Below are positions 13,640 through 26,087 of a stretch of DNA of 64,000 bases, piece after piece. Under the pieces are notes generated by a model. That model saw nothing but the letters and a program-made list of their open reading frames with translations, did no database searches and was not told the origin of the DNA. The translations under genes were made by a program, and so were the position numbers. The stretch spans positions 347,501 to 411,500 of the forward strand of contig JAODUO010000474.1 of NCBI GenBank assembly GCA_025642075.2, given 5' to 3'. How positions within the stretch are numbered: the stretch's first letter is position 1; every line of letters starts with the position of its first letter. The stretch comes from Ridgeia piscesae (lineage: Eukaryota > Annelida > Polychaeta > Sabellida > Siboglinidae).

Positions 13640-16464
13640 TGTGTTTATAAATTAATTTATATAATTATGTAAATAACATTTTCTTTAAAAATAATCTTTA
13701 ATTTACACCTGCAACGTTAGGTTACAGTACAACAAAAACATCTCACCTATCAGTTTGAAGTGACTGCTACAGGAAATATGTTTGTTCCCATAACTGTGGG
13801 TGTGAACTGTGGACTGTGGACATGCCTACCAGAAGGATGTTATCAATATTTATGGCTCACCATACATATATAAGACTGTAGTTCAGAATCAAAGTGACTA
13901 TGAAATATGAATTTGATTACAAAAACATACCATCGATAAATCGCGGTTGTTTGTCTTTAAGCGTTCCTCTTGTCTTTCTGCAACAAACCACAACAATTCA
14001 CATTACTGCATGTGGCCTGTACAACATATCTTTGTTAGTGGCATAATTTATCCAAATAATGTACATGTATATCAGTAAAAGGCAAGTTATATATAACACA
14101 ATAAGCGATGCTTGAGGGAAAAAGCATTCACCTGCTCTATTGCGTTGGAAAATTGTCATGTTGCAGAAATATATACCTCAAAGTCTCAAACATACTACAT
14201 AACAAAATCATAGTGTGGCAGACAAAGTTAGTGCCTATGTGAAGCACAATGCAGAATTTTCCCAACGTCCAGCAACGTAGTTGTATATGGCATAATTATC
14301 TTTACAATGGTGTAGAACAAAATCTGCTGATGGAACTGCTCCTTTTTAAATGTTTTGAAATATTAAGCTCCTGTCCAATCACCTGAGTGAATTTTGAAAA
14401 AAGTATAAATCAATGAACCATCCTAATGTGGTTAAATGGGCCGACTAGGTCATATGCAACATTTCAGCCTGAAACATGCAACACTTGTTGCATTGAACAA
14501 ACAAACAAACAAACACAGAAATACTGTTTTATAATATAGATGGCAGGAGAAGTAAATGATAAACAAACCTAGTTTCTTCTTGTGACTTCTCTCTGTTGTG
14601 TCACCGACCACCATCTCTTTCTGTTTCTCCACTGTCAAACCACCAACATGGAAACCTCAATACAGAACAGTGACTTCAGGTCTAATCCTGTTTCACAAAC
14701 ACTGACAATATCCTAAATCTGGCGAAGAGAGCTATTGGCATTGCAATTCCAAAGCAGGTGTAAGTCAGGGACAAAGTGGGTCCCCCAAGGCCACCTTAAA
14801 TTCCGTTAACAGTGGCAACTGCTTCTTCTTGAGTGTAAATAATAAATAAAAATGTTACACCTGTTTCCAAGCAAAAGAATAACTAATAAAAAACTGTTTT
14901 CAATTAGCACAATATGTTGCTTGCATCCTTTTTATATTAATTATTGGCTAAAGACCTATAATAAATACAAGAAGACACATAGATGATAATCATATTCTGA
15001 ACTTACACTTTTTACTTTGTTTCTCGACTTCAGCTTTCAGTTTCTTGTATTTCTCTGTTCTATACACAAGCAGCCATGTCAAACCTGTTGATAAATATCC
15101 AGCAATACATACAAGTGAATACCAGTTTCATTTTCAGCATGTTTTGCACAAAACTGCTCTAGTCATGCAGACTATTATTACGCCTAAGCTGAACTTTTAA
15201 TTTTACCCATTTAAGGGCATACATTGCAAGCTACATAATCTTTATATCATTGTCCACGGAATATGTATATGTCCATGGAACTATAATGTTATCAAAACAC
15301 AACTTTATGTCAAGCCTTAACCCAAGCCCAAGGGATCACGACTGGGTTCCAGATGATGCGGCCCTAAAACGGATTCAGCCCAGTCTGACGAATGATTCAG
15401 CCCAAAACAGATTCGGCCCAGTCCGACCAATGATTTGGCCCACTTGGTAAGATCAATAATTTCCTGATAATTAACAAGTTTCACAAGAAAAGAAAAATGG
15501 TCTCATTATAGGTTGAAAAAATCTAATTTCGCATCACAAGCAGGATGTACAACTCAGCCCATGTAGCTCGCCAGCAGATATAGTTGATTCTGCCCAGGCG
15601 TGCGCAAGTAGGCCGAACTTCACCAACTGCAGAAATGGCCAATTCCACCCAATGGGCCGAATCCAATTTTGGGCTGAATCATCTGATTCCCTCGCGACTG
15701 GAGTAACAATGAGTGTTTCACCCTGTGGGTTGCAAACCTGGCTGATGCAACTAATAATTTAGGCCAGCTAAATAAAAGACTCAAATGCATTTCCCATCAA
15801 ATGTCTATGTCTAAGTCAGATTATGTACTTAGCCAGGAAGTGGGCCCTTGTGTAGAATTCGGACCCACCTCAATTTTTTGGTTATAACTGTATCTTTACC
15901 AACATTTGATACTTCACTTTGTTAATTTCAATAATAATTTAACATCAACTCACGCATATTTGTTTTATAAACAGCACGTTTTAGCGGACTTTTGAGGTAG
16001 GAAAGACGGTGCGGTTGGCATAAACAAAGTGTTTATTGCTCATTCCATGTGCGGCGCAAATCCTACATGGCCACTGCACTTGCGGCTGGCACAAATCGGA
16101 GCGTTATTTGGATATATATTTGGATATAATATTTGTAAAACATAAATATGCCTGGGAATGCTGATTAATTAGAGTTGGGAATACAGTTAGTGTGAGGTAT
16201 ACATTGTAAGCAAATATACAGTTACAATGACACTTGAGGTGCTAGGAGCTGTTTCAAGGCCAAGCTCCAAAACCAAGGCCAAGCTGTGAACGCAGAATTT
16301 AATTGAGCGATGATATGGTATTATAGCAGTATTATTTGTAATAATTGCTTTGTGTCAGTATACTAGAGGTGTTATATCATGTTAATACGAAACATAGTGT
16401 TACCTTCTCCAAATACCGCTGTGGCGACCGAAATAAAAAGTATTAATAAAGTATCGGCGTACAT
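10540..16464 (-). CDS. TMCO1: TMCO1, calcium load-activated calcium channel (7 coding exons)
   Basis: Spliced minus-strand gene. Coding exons are 16404-16464, 15007-15084, 14569-14631, 13931-13977, 13313-13380, 11509-11653 and 10540-10632; all phases join, giving 184 aa (human about 188). Family knowledge: an ER membrane protein that releases Ca2+ when the ER store is overloaded. The first exon reads MYADTLLILFISVATAVFGE, a first membrane segment. The next encodes LTWLLVYRTEKYKKLK and starts the coiled coil, which continues through LEKQKEM and LERQEERLKTNNRDLSM. Further membrane segments lie in KMKSMFATGFAFTALLSMF and DCSFIFLYILCTMSIRQ. The tail is NIQKLLGFAP to SQSSK and a TGA stop. The start at 16464 aligns with the conserved MFADTLL start of the family. 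Donors are gtaac, gtaagt, gtttg, gtatg, gtaagt and gtgagt. The gtgagt donor of the sixth exon is tandemly repeated at 11230-11530. Confidence 0.95.
11230..11530 (-). repeat. 47-bp minisatellite carrying the TMCO1 exon 6 donor site
   Basis: Seven head-to-tail copies of a unit of about 47 bp. On the minus strand each unit holds CACAATGTCCATCAGACAG, the last 19 nt of TMCO1 coding exon 6, followed by gtgagtca and about 20 nt of intron. The exon-proximal copy ends at the functional donor (exon end 11509). The others lie in the following intron, and each repeats the exon end and donor with few changes. Read-through of the first donor would give VSHNIYSDW and a stop within the next unit, so only the first donor keeps the frame with the last exon. 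Confidence 0.93.
11945..12232. repeat. (CATA)n then (TA)n microsatellite
   Basis: Tetranucleotide cata for about 220 bp, then TA; abuts the left end of the 898-bp element. Confidence 0.97.
12232..13129. mobile_element. 898-bp element with 27-bp terminal inverted repeats
   Basis: The left end (12232-12258) reads TGTGACCTGTTCTAACG and so on. The reverse complement of the right end (13103-13129) reads TGTGACCTGTCCTAACA and so on; the 27-bp arms differ at two positions. The interior shows no long open frame, so this looks like a non-autonomous DNA transposon. It sits in the TMCO1 intron between coding exons 5 and 6. Flanks are AT-rich (TA)n, so a target-site duplication cannot be read. The superfamily is not assigned. 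Confidence 0.75.
13541..13636. repeat. (TA)n microsatellite in TMCO1 intron 4
   Basis: Interrupted TA dinucleotides with embedded tgcatgtgt. Confidence 0.93.
15331..15702. mobile_element. Short foldback element with internal GATTCRGCCCA subrepeats
   Basis: The left end holds gggatcacgactgg and ccagatgatgcggccc; the right end holds gggctgaatcatctga and ccctcgcgactgg in inverted order. The motif gattcagccca or gattcggccca recurs inside. It lies in TMCO1 intron 1. Non-coding MITE-like element; imperfect ends. Confidence 0.5.
15830..16100 (+). repeat. Dispersed repeat, copy A (TMCO1 intron 1)
   Basis: The text cttgtgtagaattcggaccc followed by acctcaattttttgg recurs, slightly changed, at 48689-48725. 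A further shared block (tgtttattgctcattccatg here) matches the reverse complement of 48840-48905. These are two copies of an unnamed interspersed element. Confidence 0.5.
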
Positions 16465-16543
16465 AATGAATCCGGATAGGAGTTACAAAATCCACGTTAA
16501 TGAAAATCCGAAATTACCTACAAAAATGATTTATGGTCATGAC

Positions 16544-16556
16544 GGCCAAGATGGCA
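16544..16556 (-). promoter_or_regulatory. YY1-like motif upstream of TMCO1 start
   Basis: The minus strand carries GCCATCTTGGCC about 80 bases upstream of the TMCO1 start codon. It resembles the YY1 core (plus strand AAGATGGC) that is common near animal transcription starts. Placement fits a core-promoter or 5' UTR element, but this is inference from one short motif. Confidence 0.3.
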
Positions 16557-16617
16557 AAACAATTTCAATAGAAGTTTTGTAATTAATTTACGTTAATTTA
16601 TAGTGTAGCTACTGAGA

Positions 16618-16790
16618 CATTTTACAATTATTTCATAGTATAGCGTCTAAAAAGCATTAATAAACACCGACCGACATAATGGGTCATGCAACACGAAAGC
16701 CACGTTAGCGAATCGCCGATAGCACATACAAAACTGATTTGGAATCATAACGGACAGGATGGCATATGACAGCAAACTCGCTCGCGCCCT
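16618..16790 (-). pseudogene. Decayed tandem copy of TMCO1 exon 1 and upstream region
   Basis: The plus-strand text from about 16650 (aaaaagcattaataaac, acataatggg, ccacgttagcgaat, acatacaaaactgattt, gacaggatggca) aligns in order with TMCO1 exon 1 and its upstream flank at 16435-16565. Identity is roughly 70 percent by eye, at an offset of about 200 bp. The copied coding part keeps an ATG but hits TAA within seven codons, so it is a dead duplicate. It lies immediately upstream of the real first exon. Confidence 0.6.
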
Positions 16791-16839
16791 CACAAGCGCG
16801 CGCACGCACGCACAATTCTAAATATGGATTATGGTAAGT

Positions 16840-16910
16840 TCTATGCTTGTCTTGCTTGATCTGTCAGCTGCTTTCGATACTATTAATCATTCTAGTCTGT
16901 ACTACATGAA
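16840..16910 (+). pseudogene. Non-LTR retrotransposon reverse transcriptase fragment
   Basis: The plus strand reads VLLDLSAAFDTINHSSL around 16848-16899. This is the hallmark LDLSAAFDTIDH block of LINE-type reverse transcriptases (CR1/L2/Jockey-like). The frame is lost immediately after, so it is a relic. Flanking frames at 17133-17401 are not recognisable. Confidence 0.7.
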
Positions 16911-17401
16911 GCAACAACACATGCTGCAGGAGATGTTTTAGCTGATGAAAGTGAAAATCAGGGTTTGAAGATGAACAAGTCGAAGACAAAGGTGATATCA
17001 TTATGATAGAAAACGACACATCAATATATGTCAACAACACGCAGAACGAGAACGTAGAAATTAAGCTATGTCTACCTGCTGGGATAGTGACAAAAACCAA
17101 GACAAGGAGATTGAAAGAAGAATCACGGCCGGATGGATATAGCATTCGCCAATCACCGCGACATTTTCATGGATAGTATTGCCATTGGAAGATGCTTGAA
17201 GAGACAAGTCGTATTTACATTATTCCTGTCAGAAAACCTGTCCAGCTTCGTTTATCTAGTTTTGATTTACGTTTTATCCCTGAAGTTGATACCAATATTT
17301 GGACTAGGGCCTTTTCGAAATTCCGCCGTCCCTACCTTTACAAGTTAGCCTATTCATACATCAAGGCTTCCTGGCGTATCAATAAATATGTTGAAACTTG
17401 A

Positions 17402-18893
17402 ATTGATTACTGACTTTGAGAAAGATTAACTCTTTTGTATGCGTCTCTGGTTAAATGTGGCTCTGGTTAAATTCAAAAATACATGGACTCATACAAAATA
17501 TGTAGTATAATTGAAACACAAAAGTAGAAAATGTTAGTGCGAATGCAGTTAATTGTGCACAGAATATGCTGTATTCCATAGAGTTTGGAACGCTGTGCAA
17601 TGATGCCCAATTAATGTGGTAAATATCCTAAAAACATTAAACCCAAGATGTAAATATATAGATTGCAGCCAATTATTTTACGAATGTCTAAAAAATACAT
17701 TTTAGCTTTGCAAATACGTGAAGTGCGTGTGTACTGTATAGATGGTATTTATGTGTGCGTACGTATGATTTATAGTGAATAAACACAAACTCAATTCAAA
17801 GTTCTAATTGTTATTTATTAAAATAGCAATGAAGCTTGCACGTACGAAGTTACAAACACTACTAATACATGTAAGGTATGTCAATGCCGAAGTGCGAACG
17901 AGATGTCATTGTCAACGTAGCCGTGAAATGTCAACGAGATGAAGACAAGTTGGCGACGAAACTGTCTCGAATTGTCATTTATATGCCAATGAAATGCTAA
18001 TAATTGTGTCAAAGTCTGCAAATAAGTCGCACGAACCAGTTATTTACCAAACGCTAAATGTAACAAATACGATGTATAACATAATGACACTATCGTTAAG
18101 TATGGTAATTATGCTGTACATAAATATAACATATTATATAATAATTACATTAAACGGGAAACACAATTATGTATTTAACAATCTAGTGTATAGACATTTG
18201 CTTAATAGTTTCATCATTAAATAGTTAGTCCAATTTAAAAACATTCGTTCTGACATTCAAATATCGGTGTAAATAGAATTTCCGAATAGTTGCCAATGTA
18301 GGACATAACATGTAATGAAACTCAGGTCCTGGTTAGAAATAAGAATTAGGCATTAGATAAAATCCGTTTTCCATGCGTACAGCCTACACAAAGTTTAACA
18401 TTTGATAGATTTTAAAATACAGAAAAAATACTCTGTAGAGAAAATTCGATTTTAAAGCAGTTTTATGTAGCGATTCCCATTTGAAACTATTGAAATTTGA
18501 TTAGCTTTGCGATCACGATGTATCATGACGTCAGACATGACATATGCTGGCATCAGGCCCGACCCTTTCCTTGGATTCAGGATTTACAATGATAGCTTTT
18601 GGGTCGAAACGAACGTCAGAATGAGTTGTGTGATATTCGATGTGATGTAAACGCTAATCATCATAGAGGAACCAGTAGTTATCTTACGAGATAGTCAGAG
18701 TCGGGATGATTACCGCAAAATACCAACTGAACCCGGAATGATCCATATAAGCAGATTATGTTTCGATGATACATTTATTGATATTGACATATTGTTTTAA
18801 TTAATGGTTAACGTTGCAATGACTGAATAATAGACGGAATAATTACATGACGCAATGCTGATTCGAACTAATAGCCACCGTGATTGATGCTAT
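17402..18893. other. No recognised gene
   Basis: AT-rich DNA between TMCO1 exon 1 and the C1GALT1-like stop; likely holds the 3' UTR of the latter. Confidence 0.5.
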
Positions 18894-21800
18894 TTATTGT
18901 GTTCGATGGCTGCGTCTGTTGAGACGTTGAGACCCGGGGATGATGCCGTAGACTCGGAGGTGATATACGAGATACTCGAACTCTTTCATCCGCCGCCGAG
19001 GGACGTTGTGAAACGACACGCTGTAGTCACTCATAGACGTGACGCCCTGCAACGACACAATCACACGACACGCTGTAGTCACTCATAGACGTGACGCCCT
19101 GCAACGACACAATCACACGACACGCTGTAGTCACTCATAGACGTGACGCCCTGCAACGACACAATCACACGACACGCTGTAGTCACTCATAGACGTGACG
19201 CCCTGCAACGACACAACCACACGACACGCTGTAGTCACTCATAGACGTGACGCCCTGCAACGACACAATCACACGACACGCTGTAGTCACTCATAGACGT
19301 GACGCCCTGCAACGACACAACCACACGACACGCTGTAGTCACTCATAGACGTGACGCCCTGCAACGACACAACCACACGACACGCTGTAGTCACTCATAG
19401 ACGTGACCCCCCTGCAACGACACAATCACACGACACGCTGTAGTCACTCATAAGGGCGTGACGCCCTTGCCCAAACGGGGGCAAAACACTCACACGACAC
19501 GCTGTAGTCACTCATAGACGTGACGCCCTGCAACGACACAATCACACGACACGCTGTAGTCACTCATAGACGTGACGCCCTGCAACGACACAACACACGA
19601 CACGCTGTAGTCACTCATAGACGTGACGCCCTGCAACGACACAACCACACGACACGCTGTAGTCACTCATAGACGTGACGCCCTGCAACGACACAACCAC
19701 ACGACACGCTGTAGTCACTCATAGACGTGACGCCCTGCAACGACACAACACACGACACGCTGTAGTCACTCATAGACGTGACGCCCTGCAACGACACAAT
19801 CACACGACACGCTGTAGTCACTCATAGACGTGACGCCCTGCAACGACACAACCACACGACACGCTGTAGTCACTCATAGACGTGACGCCCTGCAACGACA
19901 CAATCACACGACACGCTGTAGTCACTCATAGACGTGCCGCCCTGCAACGACACAACCACACGACACGCTGTAGTCACTCATAGACGTGCCGCCCTGCAAC
20001 GACACAACCACACGACACGCTGTAGTCACTCATAGACGTGACGCCCTGCAACGACACAATCACACGACACGCTGTAGTCACTCATAGACGTGACGCCCTG
20101 CAACGACACAATCACACGACACGCTGTAGTCACTCATAGACGTGACGCCCTGCAACGACACAATCACACGACACGCTGTAGTCACTCATAGACGTGACGC
20201 CCTGCAACGACACAATCACACGACACGCTGTAGTCACTCATAGACGTGACGCCCTGCAACGACACAACCACACGACACGCTGTAGTCACTCATAGACGTG
20301 ACGCCCTGCAACGACACAATCACACGACACGCTGTAGTCACTCATAGACGTGACGCCCTGCAACGACACAACCACACGACACGCTGTAGTCACTCATAGA
20401 CGTGACGCCCTGCAACGACACAACCACACGACACGCTGTAGTCACTCATAGACGTGACGCCCTGCAACGACACAACACACGACACGCTGTAGTCACTCAT
20501 AGACGTGACGCCCTGCAACGACACAACCACACGACACGCTGTAGTCACTCATAGACGTGACGCCCTGCAACGACACAACCACACGACACGCTGTAGTCAC
20601 TCATAGACGTGACGCCCTGCAACGACACAACCACACGACACGCTGTAGTCACTCATAGACGTGACGCCCTGCAACGACACAACACACGACACGCTGTAGT
20701 CACTCATAGACGTGACGCCCTGCAACGACACAATCACACGACACGCTGTAGTCACTCATAGACGTGACGCCCTGCAACGACACAATCACACGACACGCTG
20801 TAGTCACTCATAGACGTGACGCCCTGCAACGACACAACACACGACACGCTGTAGTCACTCATAGACGTGACGCCCTGCAACGACACAACCACACGACACG
20901 CTGTAGTCACTCATAGACGTGACGCCCTGCAACGACACAATCACACGACACGCTGTAGTCACTCATAGACGTGACGCCCTGCAACGACACAATCACACGA
21001 CACGCTGTAGTCACTCATAGACGTGACGCCCTGCAACGACACGCTGTAGTCACTCATAGACGTGACGCCCTGCAACGACACAATCACACGACACGCTGTA
21101 GTCACTCATAGACGTGACGCCCTGCAACGACACAATCACACGACACGCTGTAGTCACTCATAGACGTGACGCCCTGCAACGACACAATCACACGACACGC
21201 TGTAGTCACTCATAGACGTGACGCCCTGCAACGACACAATCACACGACACGCTGTAGTCACTCATAGACGTGACGCCCTGCAACGACACAATCACACGAC
21301 ACGCTGTAGTCACTCATAGACGTGACGCCCTGCAACGACACAATCACACGACACGCTGTAGTCACTCATAGACGTGACGCCCTGCAACGACACAATCACA
21401 CGACACGCTGTAGTCACTCATAGACGTGACGCCCTGCAACGACACAATCACACGACACGCTGTAGTCACTCATAGACGTGACGCCCTGCAACGACACAAT
21501 CACACGACACGCTGTAGTCACTCATAGACGTGACGCCCTGCAACGACACAATCACACGACACGCTGTAGTCACTCATAGACGTGACGCCCTGCAACGACA
21601 CAACACACGACACGCTGTAGTCACTCATAGACGTGACGCCCTGCAACGACACAACCACACGACACGCTGTAGTCACTCATAGACGTGACGCCCTGCAACG
21701 ACACAATCACACGACACGCTGTAGTCACTCATAGACGTGACGCCCTGCAACGACACAATCACACGACACGCTGTAGTCACTCATAGACGTGACGCCCTGC

Positions 21801-24800
21801 AACGACACAACACACGACACGCTGTAGTCACTCATAGACGTGACGCCCTGCAACGACACAATCACACGACACGCTGTAGTCACTCATAGACGTGACGCCC
21901 TGCAACGACACAATCACACGACACGCTGTAGTCACTCATAGACGTGACGCCCTGCAACGACACGCTGTAGTCACTCATAGACGTGACGCCCTGCAACGAC
22001 ACGCTGTAGTCACTCATAGACGTGACGCCCTGCAACGACACAATCACACGACACGCTGTAGTCACTCATAGACGTGACGCCCTGCAACGACACAATCACA
22101 CGACACGCTGTAGTCACTCATAGACGTGACGCCCTGCAACGACACAATCACACGACACGCTGTAGTCACTCATAGACGTGACGCCCTGCAACGACACAAC
22201 CACACGACACGCTGTAGTCACTCATAGACGTGACGCCCTGCAACGACACAACACACGACACGCTGTAGTCACTCATAGACGTGACGCCCTGCAACGACAC
22301 AATCACACGACACGCTGTAGTCACTCATAGACGTGACGCCCTGCAACGACACAATCACACGACACGCTGTAGTCACTCATAGACGTGACGCCCTGCAACG
22401 ACACAACCACACGACACGCTGTAGTCACTCATAGACGTGACGCCCTGCAACGACACAATCACACGACACGCTGTAGTCACTCATAGACGTGACGCCCTGC
22501 AACGACACAATCACACGACACGCTGTAGTCACTCATAGACGTGACGCCCTGCAACGACACAATCACACGACACGCTGTAGTCACTCATAGACGTGACGCC
22601 CTGCAACGACACAATCACACGACACGCTGTAGTCACTCATAGACGTGACGCCCTGCAACGACACAATCACACGACACGCTGTAGTCACTCATAGACGTGA
22701 CGCCCTGCAACGACACAACCACACGACACGCTGTAGTCACTCATAGACGTGACGCCCTGCAACGACACAATCACACGACACGCTGTAGTCACTCATAGAC
22801 GTGACGCCCTGCAACGACACAATCACACGACACGCTGTAGTCACTCATAGACGTGACGCCCTGCAACGACACAATCACACGACACGCTGTAGTCACTCAT
22901 AGACGTGACGCCCTGCAACGACACAATCACACGACACGCTGTAGTCACTCATAGACGTGACGCCCTGCAACGACACGCTGTAGTCACTCATAGACGTGAC
23001 GCCCTGCAACGACACAATCACACGACACGCTGTAGTCACTCATAGACGTGACGCCCTGCAACGACACAATCACACGACACGCTGTAGTCACTCATAGACG
23101 TGACGCCCTGCAACGACACAACACACGACACGCTGTAGTCACTCATAGACGTGACGCCCTGCAACGACACAATCACACGACACGCTGTAGTCACTCATAG
23201 ACGTGACGCCCTGCAACGACACGCTGTAGTCACTCATAGACGTGACGCCCTGCAACGACACAATCACACGACACGCTGTAGTCACTCATAGACGTGACGC
23301 CCTGCAACGACACGCTGTAGTCACTCATAGACGTGACGCCCTGCAACGACACAATCACACGACACGCTGTAGTCACTCATAGACGTGACGCCCTGCAACG
23401 ACACGCTGTAGTCACTCATAGACGTGACGCCCTGCAACGACACAATCACACGACACGCTGTAGTCACTCATAGACGTGACGCCCTGCAACGACACAACCA
23501 CACGACACGCTGTAGTCACTCATAGACGTGACGCCCTGCAACGACACAACCACACGACACGCTGTAGTCACTCATAGACGTGACGCCCTGCAACGACACA
23601 ACCACACGACACGCTGTAGTCACTCATAGACGTGACGCCCTGCAACGACACAACCACACGACACGCTGTAGTCACTCATAGACGTGACGCCCTGCAACGA
23701 CACAACCACACGACACGCTGTAGTCACTCATAGACGTGACGCCCTGCAACGACACAACACACGACACGCTGTAGTCACTCATAGACGTGACGCCCTGCAA
23801 CGACACAATCACACGACACGCTGTAGTCACTCATAGACGTGACGCCCTGCAACGACACAATCACACGACACGCTGTAGTCACTCATAGACGTGACGCCCT
23901 GCAACGACACAACCACACGACACGCTGTAGTCACTCATAGACGTGACGCCCTGCAACGACACAATCACACGACACGCTGTAGTCACTCATAGACGTGACG
24001 CCCTGCAACGACACGCTGTAGTCACTCATAGACGTGACGCCCTGCAACGACACAACCACACGACACGCTGTAGTCACTCATAGACGTGACGCCCTGCAAC
24101 GACACAATCACACGACACGCTGTAGTCACTCATAGACGTGACGCCCTGCAACGACACGCTGTAGTCACTCATAGACGTGACGCCCTGCAACGACACGCTG
24201 TAGTCACTCATAGACGTGACGCCCTGCAACGACACAACACACGACACGCTGTAGTCACTCATAGACGTGACGCCCTGCAACGACACAATCACACGACACG
24301 CTGTAGTCACTCATAGACGTGACGCCCTGCAACGACACAACCACACGACACGCTGTAGTCACTCATAGACGTGACGCCCTGCAACGACACAACCACACGA
24401 CACGCTGTAGTCACTCATAGACGTGACGCCCTGCAACGACACAATCACACGACACGCTGTAGTCACTCATAGACGTGACGCCCTGCAACGACACAACCAC
24501 ACGACACGCTGTAGTCACTCATAGACGTGACGCCCTGCAACGACACAACACACGACACGCTGTAGTCACTCATAGACGTGACGCCCTGCAACGACACAAT
24601 CACACGACACGCTGTAGTCACTCATAGACGTGACGCCCTGCAACGACACAATCACACGACACGCTGTAGTCACTCATAGACGTGACGCCCTGCAACGACA
24701 CAATCACACGACACGCTGTAGTCACTCATAGACGTGACGCCCTGCAACGACACAACCACACGACACGCTGTAGTCACTCATAGACGTGACGCCCTGCAAC

Positions 24801-26014
24801 GACACAATCACACGACACGCTGTAGTCACTCATAGACGTGACGCCCTGCAACGACACAACCACACGACACGCTGTAGTCACTCATAGACGTGACGCCCTG
24901 CAACGACACAACCACACGACACGCTGTAGTCACTCATAGACGTGACGCCCTGCAACGACACAACCACACGACACGCTGTAGTCACTCATAGACGTGACGC
25001 CCTGCAACGACACAATCACACGACACGCTGTAGTCACTCATAGACGTGACGCCCTGCAACGACACAACCACACGACACGCTGTAGTCACTCATAGACGTG
25101 ACGCCCTGCAACGACACAACCACACGACACGCTGTAGTCACTCATAGACGTGACGCCCTGCAACGACACAATCACACGACACGCTGTAGTCACTCATAGA
25201 CGTGACGCCCTGCAACGACACAACCACACGACACGCTGTAGTCACTCATAGACGTGACGCCCTGCAACGACACAACCACACGACACGCTGTAGTCACTCA
25301 TAGACGTGACGCCCTGCAACGACACAATCACACGACACGCTGTAGTCACTCATAGACGTGACGCCCTGCAACGACACAATCACACGACACGCTGTAGTCA
25401 CTCATAGACGTGACGCCCTGCAACGACACAACCACACGACACGCTGTAGTCACTCATAGACGTGACGCCCTGCAACGACACAATCACACGACACGCTGTA
25501 GTCACTCATAGACGTGACGCCCTGCAACGACACAACCACACGACACGCTGTAGTCACTCATAGACGTGACGCCCTGCAACGACACAACCACACGACACGC
25601 TGTAGTCACTCATAGACGTGACGCCCTGCAACGACACAACCACACGACACGCTGTAGTCACTCATAGACGTGACGCCCTGCAACGACACAACCACACGAC
25701 ACGCTGTAGTCACTCATAGACGTGACGCCCTGCAACGACACAACCACATCGTAACTTGTCACTTCACAGCGGATTCAGCTGAAAATGCACGACAAACGAA
25801 CTGCACGCACACTCAAACGTACGCAGCACAGCAATAAACACGCGTGCATGCACGCGCAAACGCTCCCCACACTCAAACGTACGCACGCACATATGTACAT
25901 ACACACGGGCATACATACACACATATACAAATGCATGCATATGCGCGAACATACACACCACGCACATATGCACACGCACCACGCACACCCGCACACACGC
26001 ACGCAAGCACAACA

Positions 26015-26087
<73 letters not shown>

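Noticed and set aside
16379..16582. Plus-strand 67-aa open frame
   Set aside because: It is antisense to TMCO1 exon 1 and its upstream region; the minus-strand reading explains the conservation.
19014..25747. CRISPR array or centromeric satellite
   Set aside because: Units are directly contiguous with no spacers, and the array sits inside a gene intron and is made from its exon junction.
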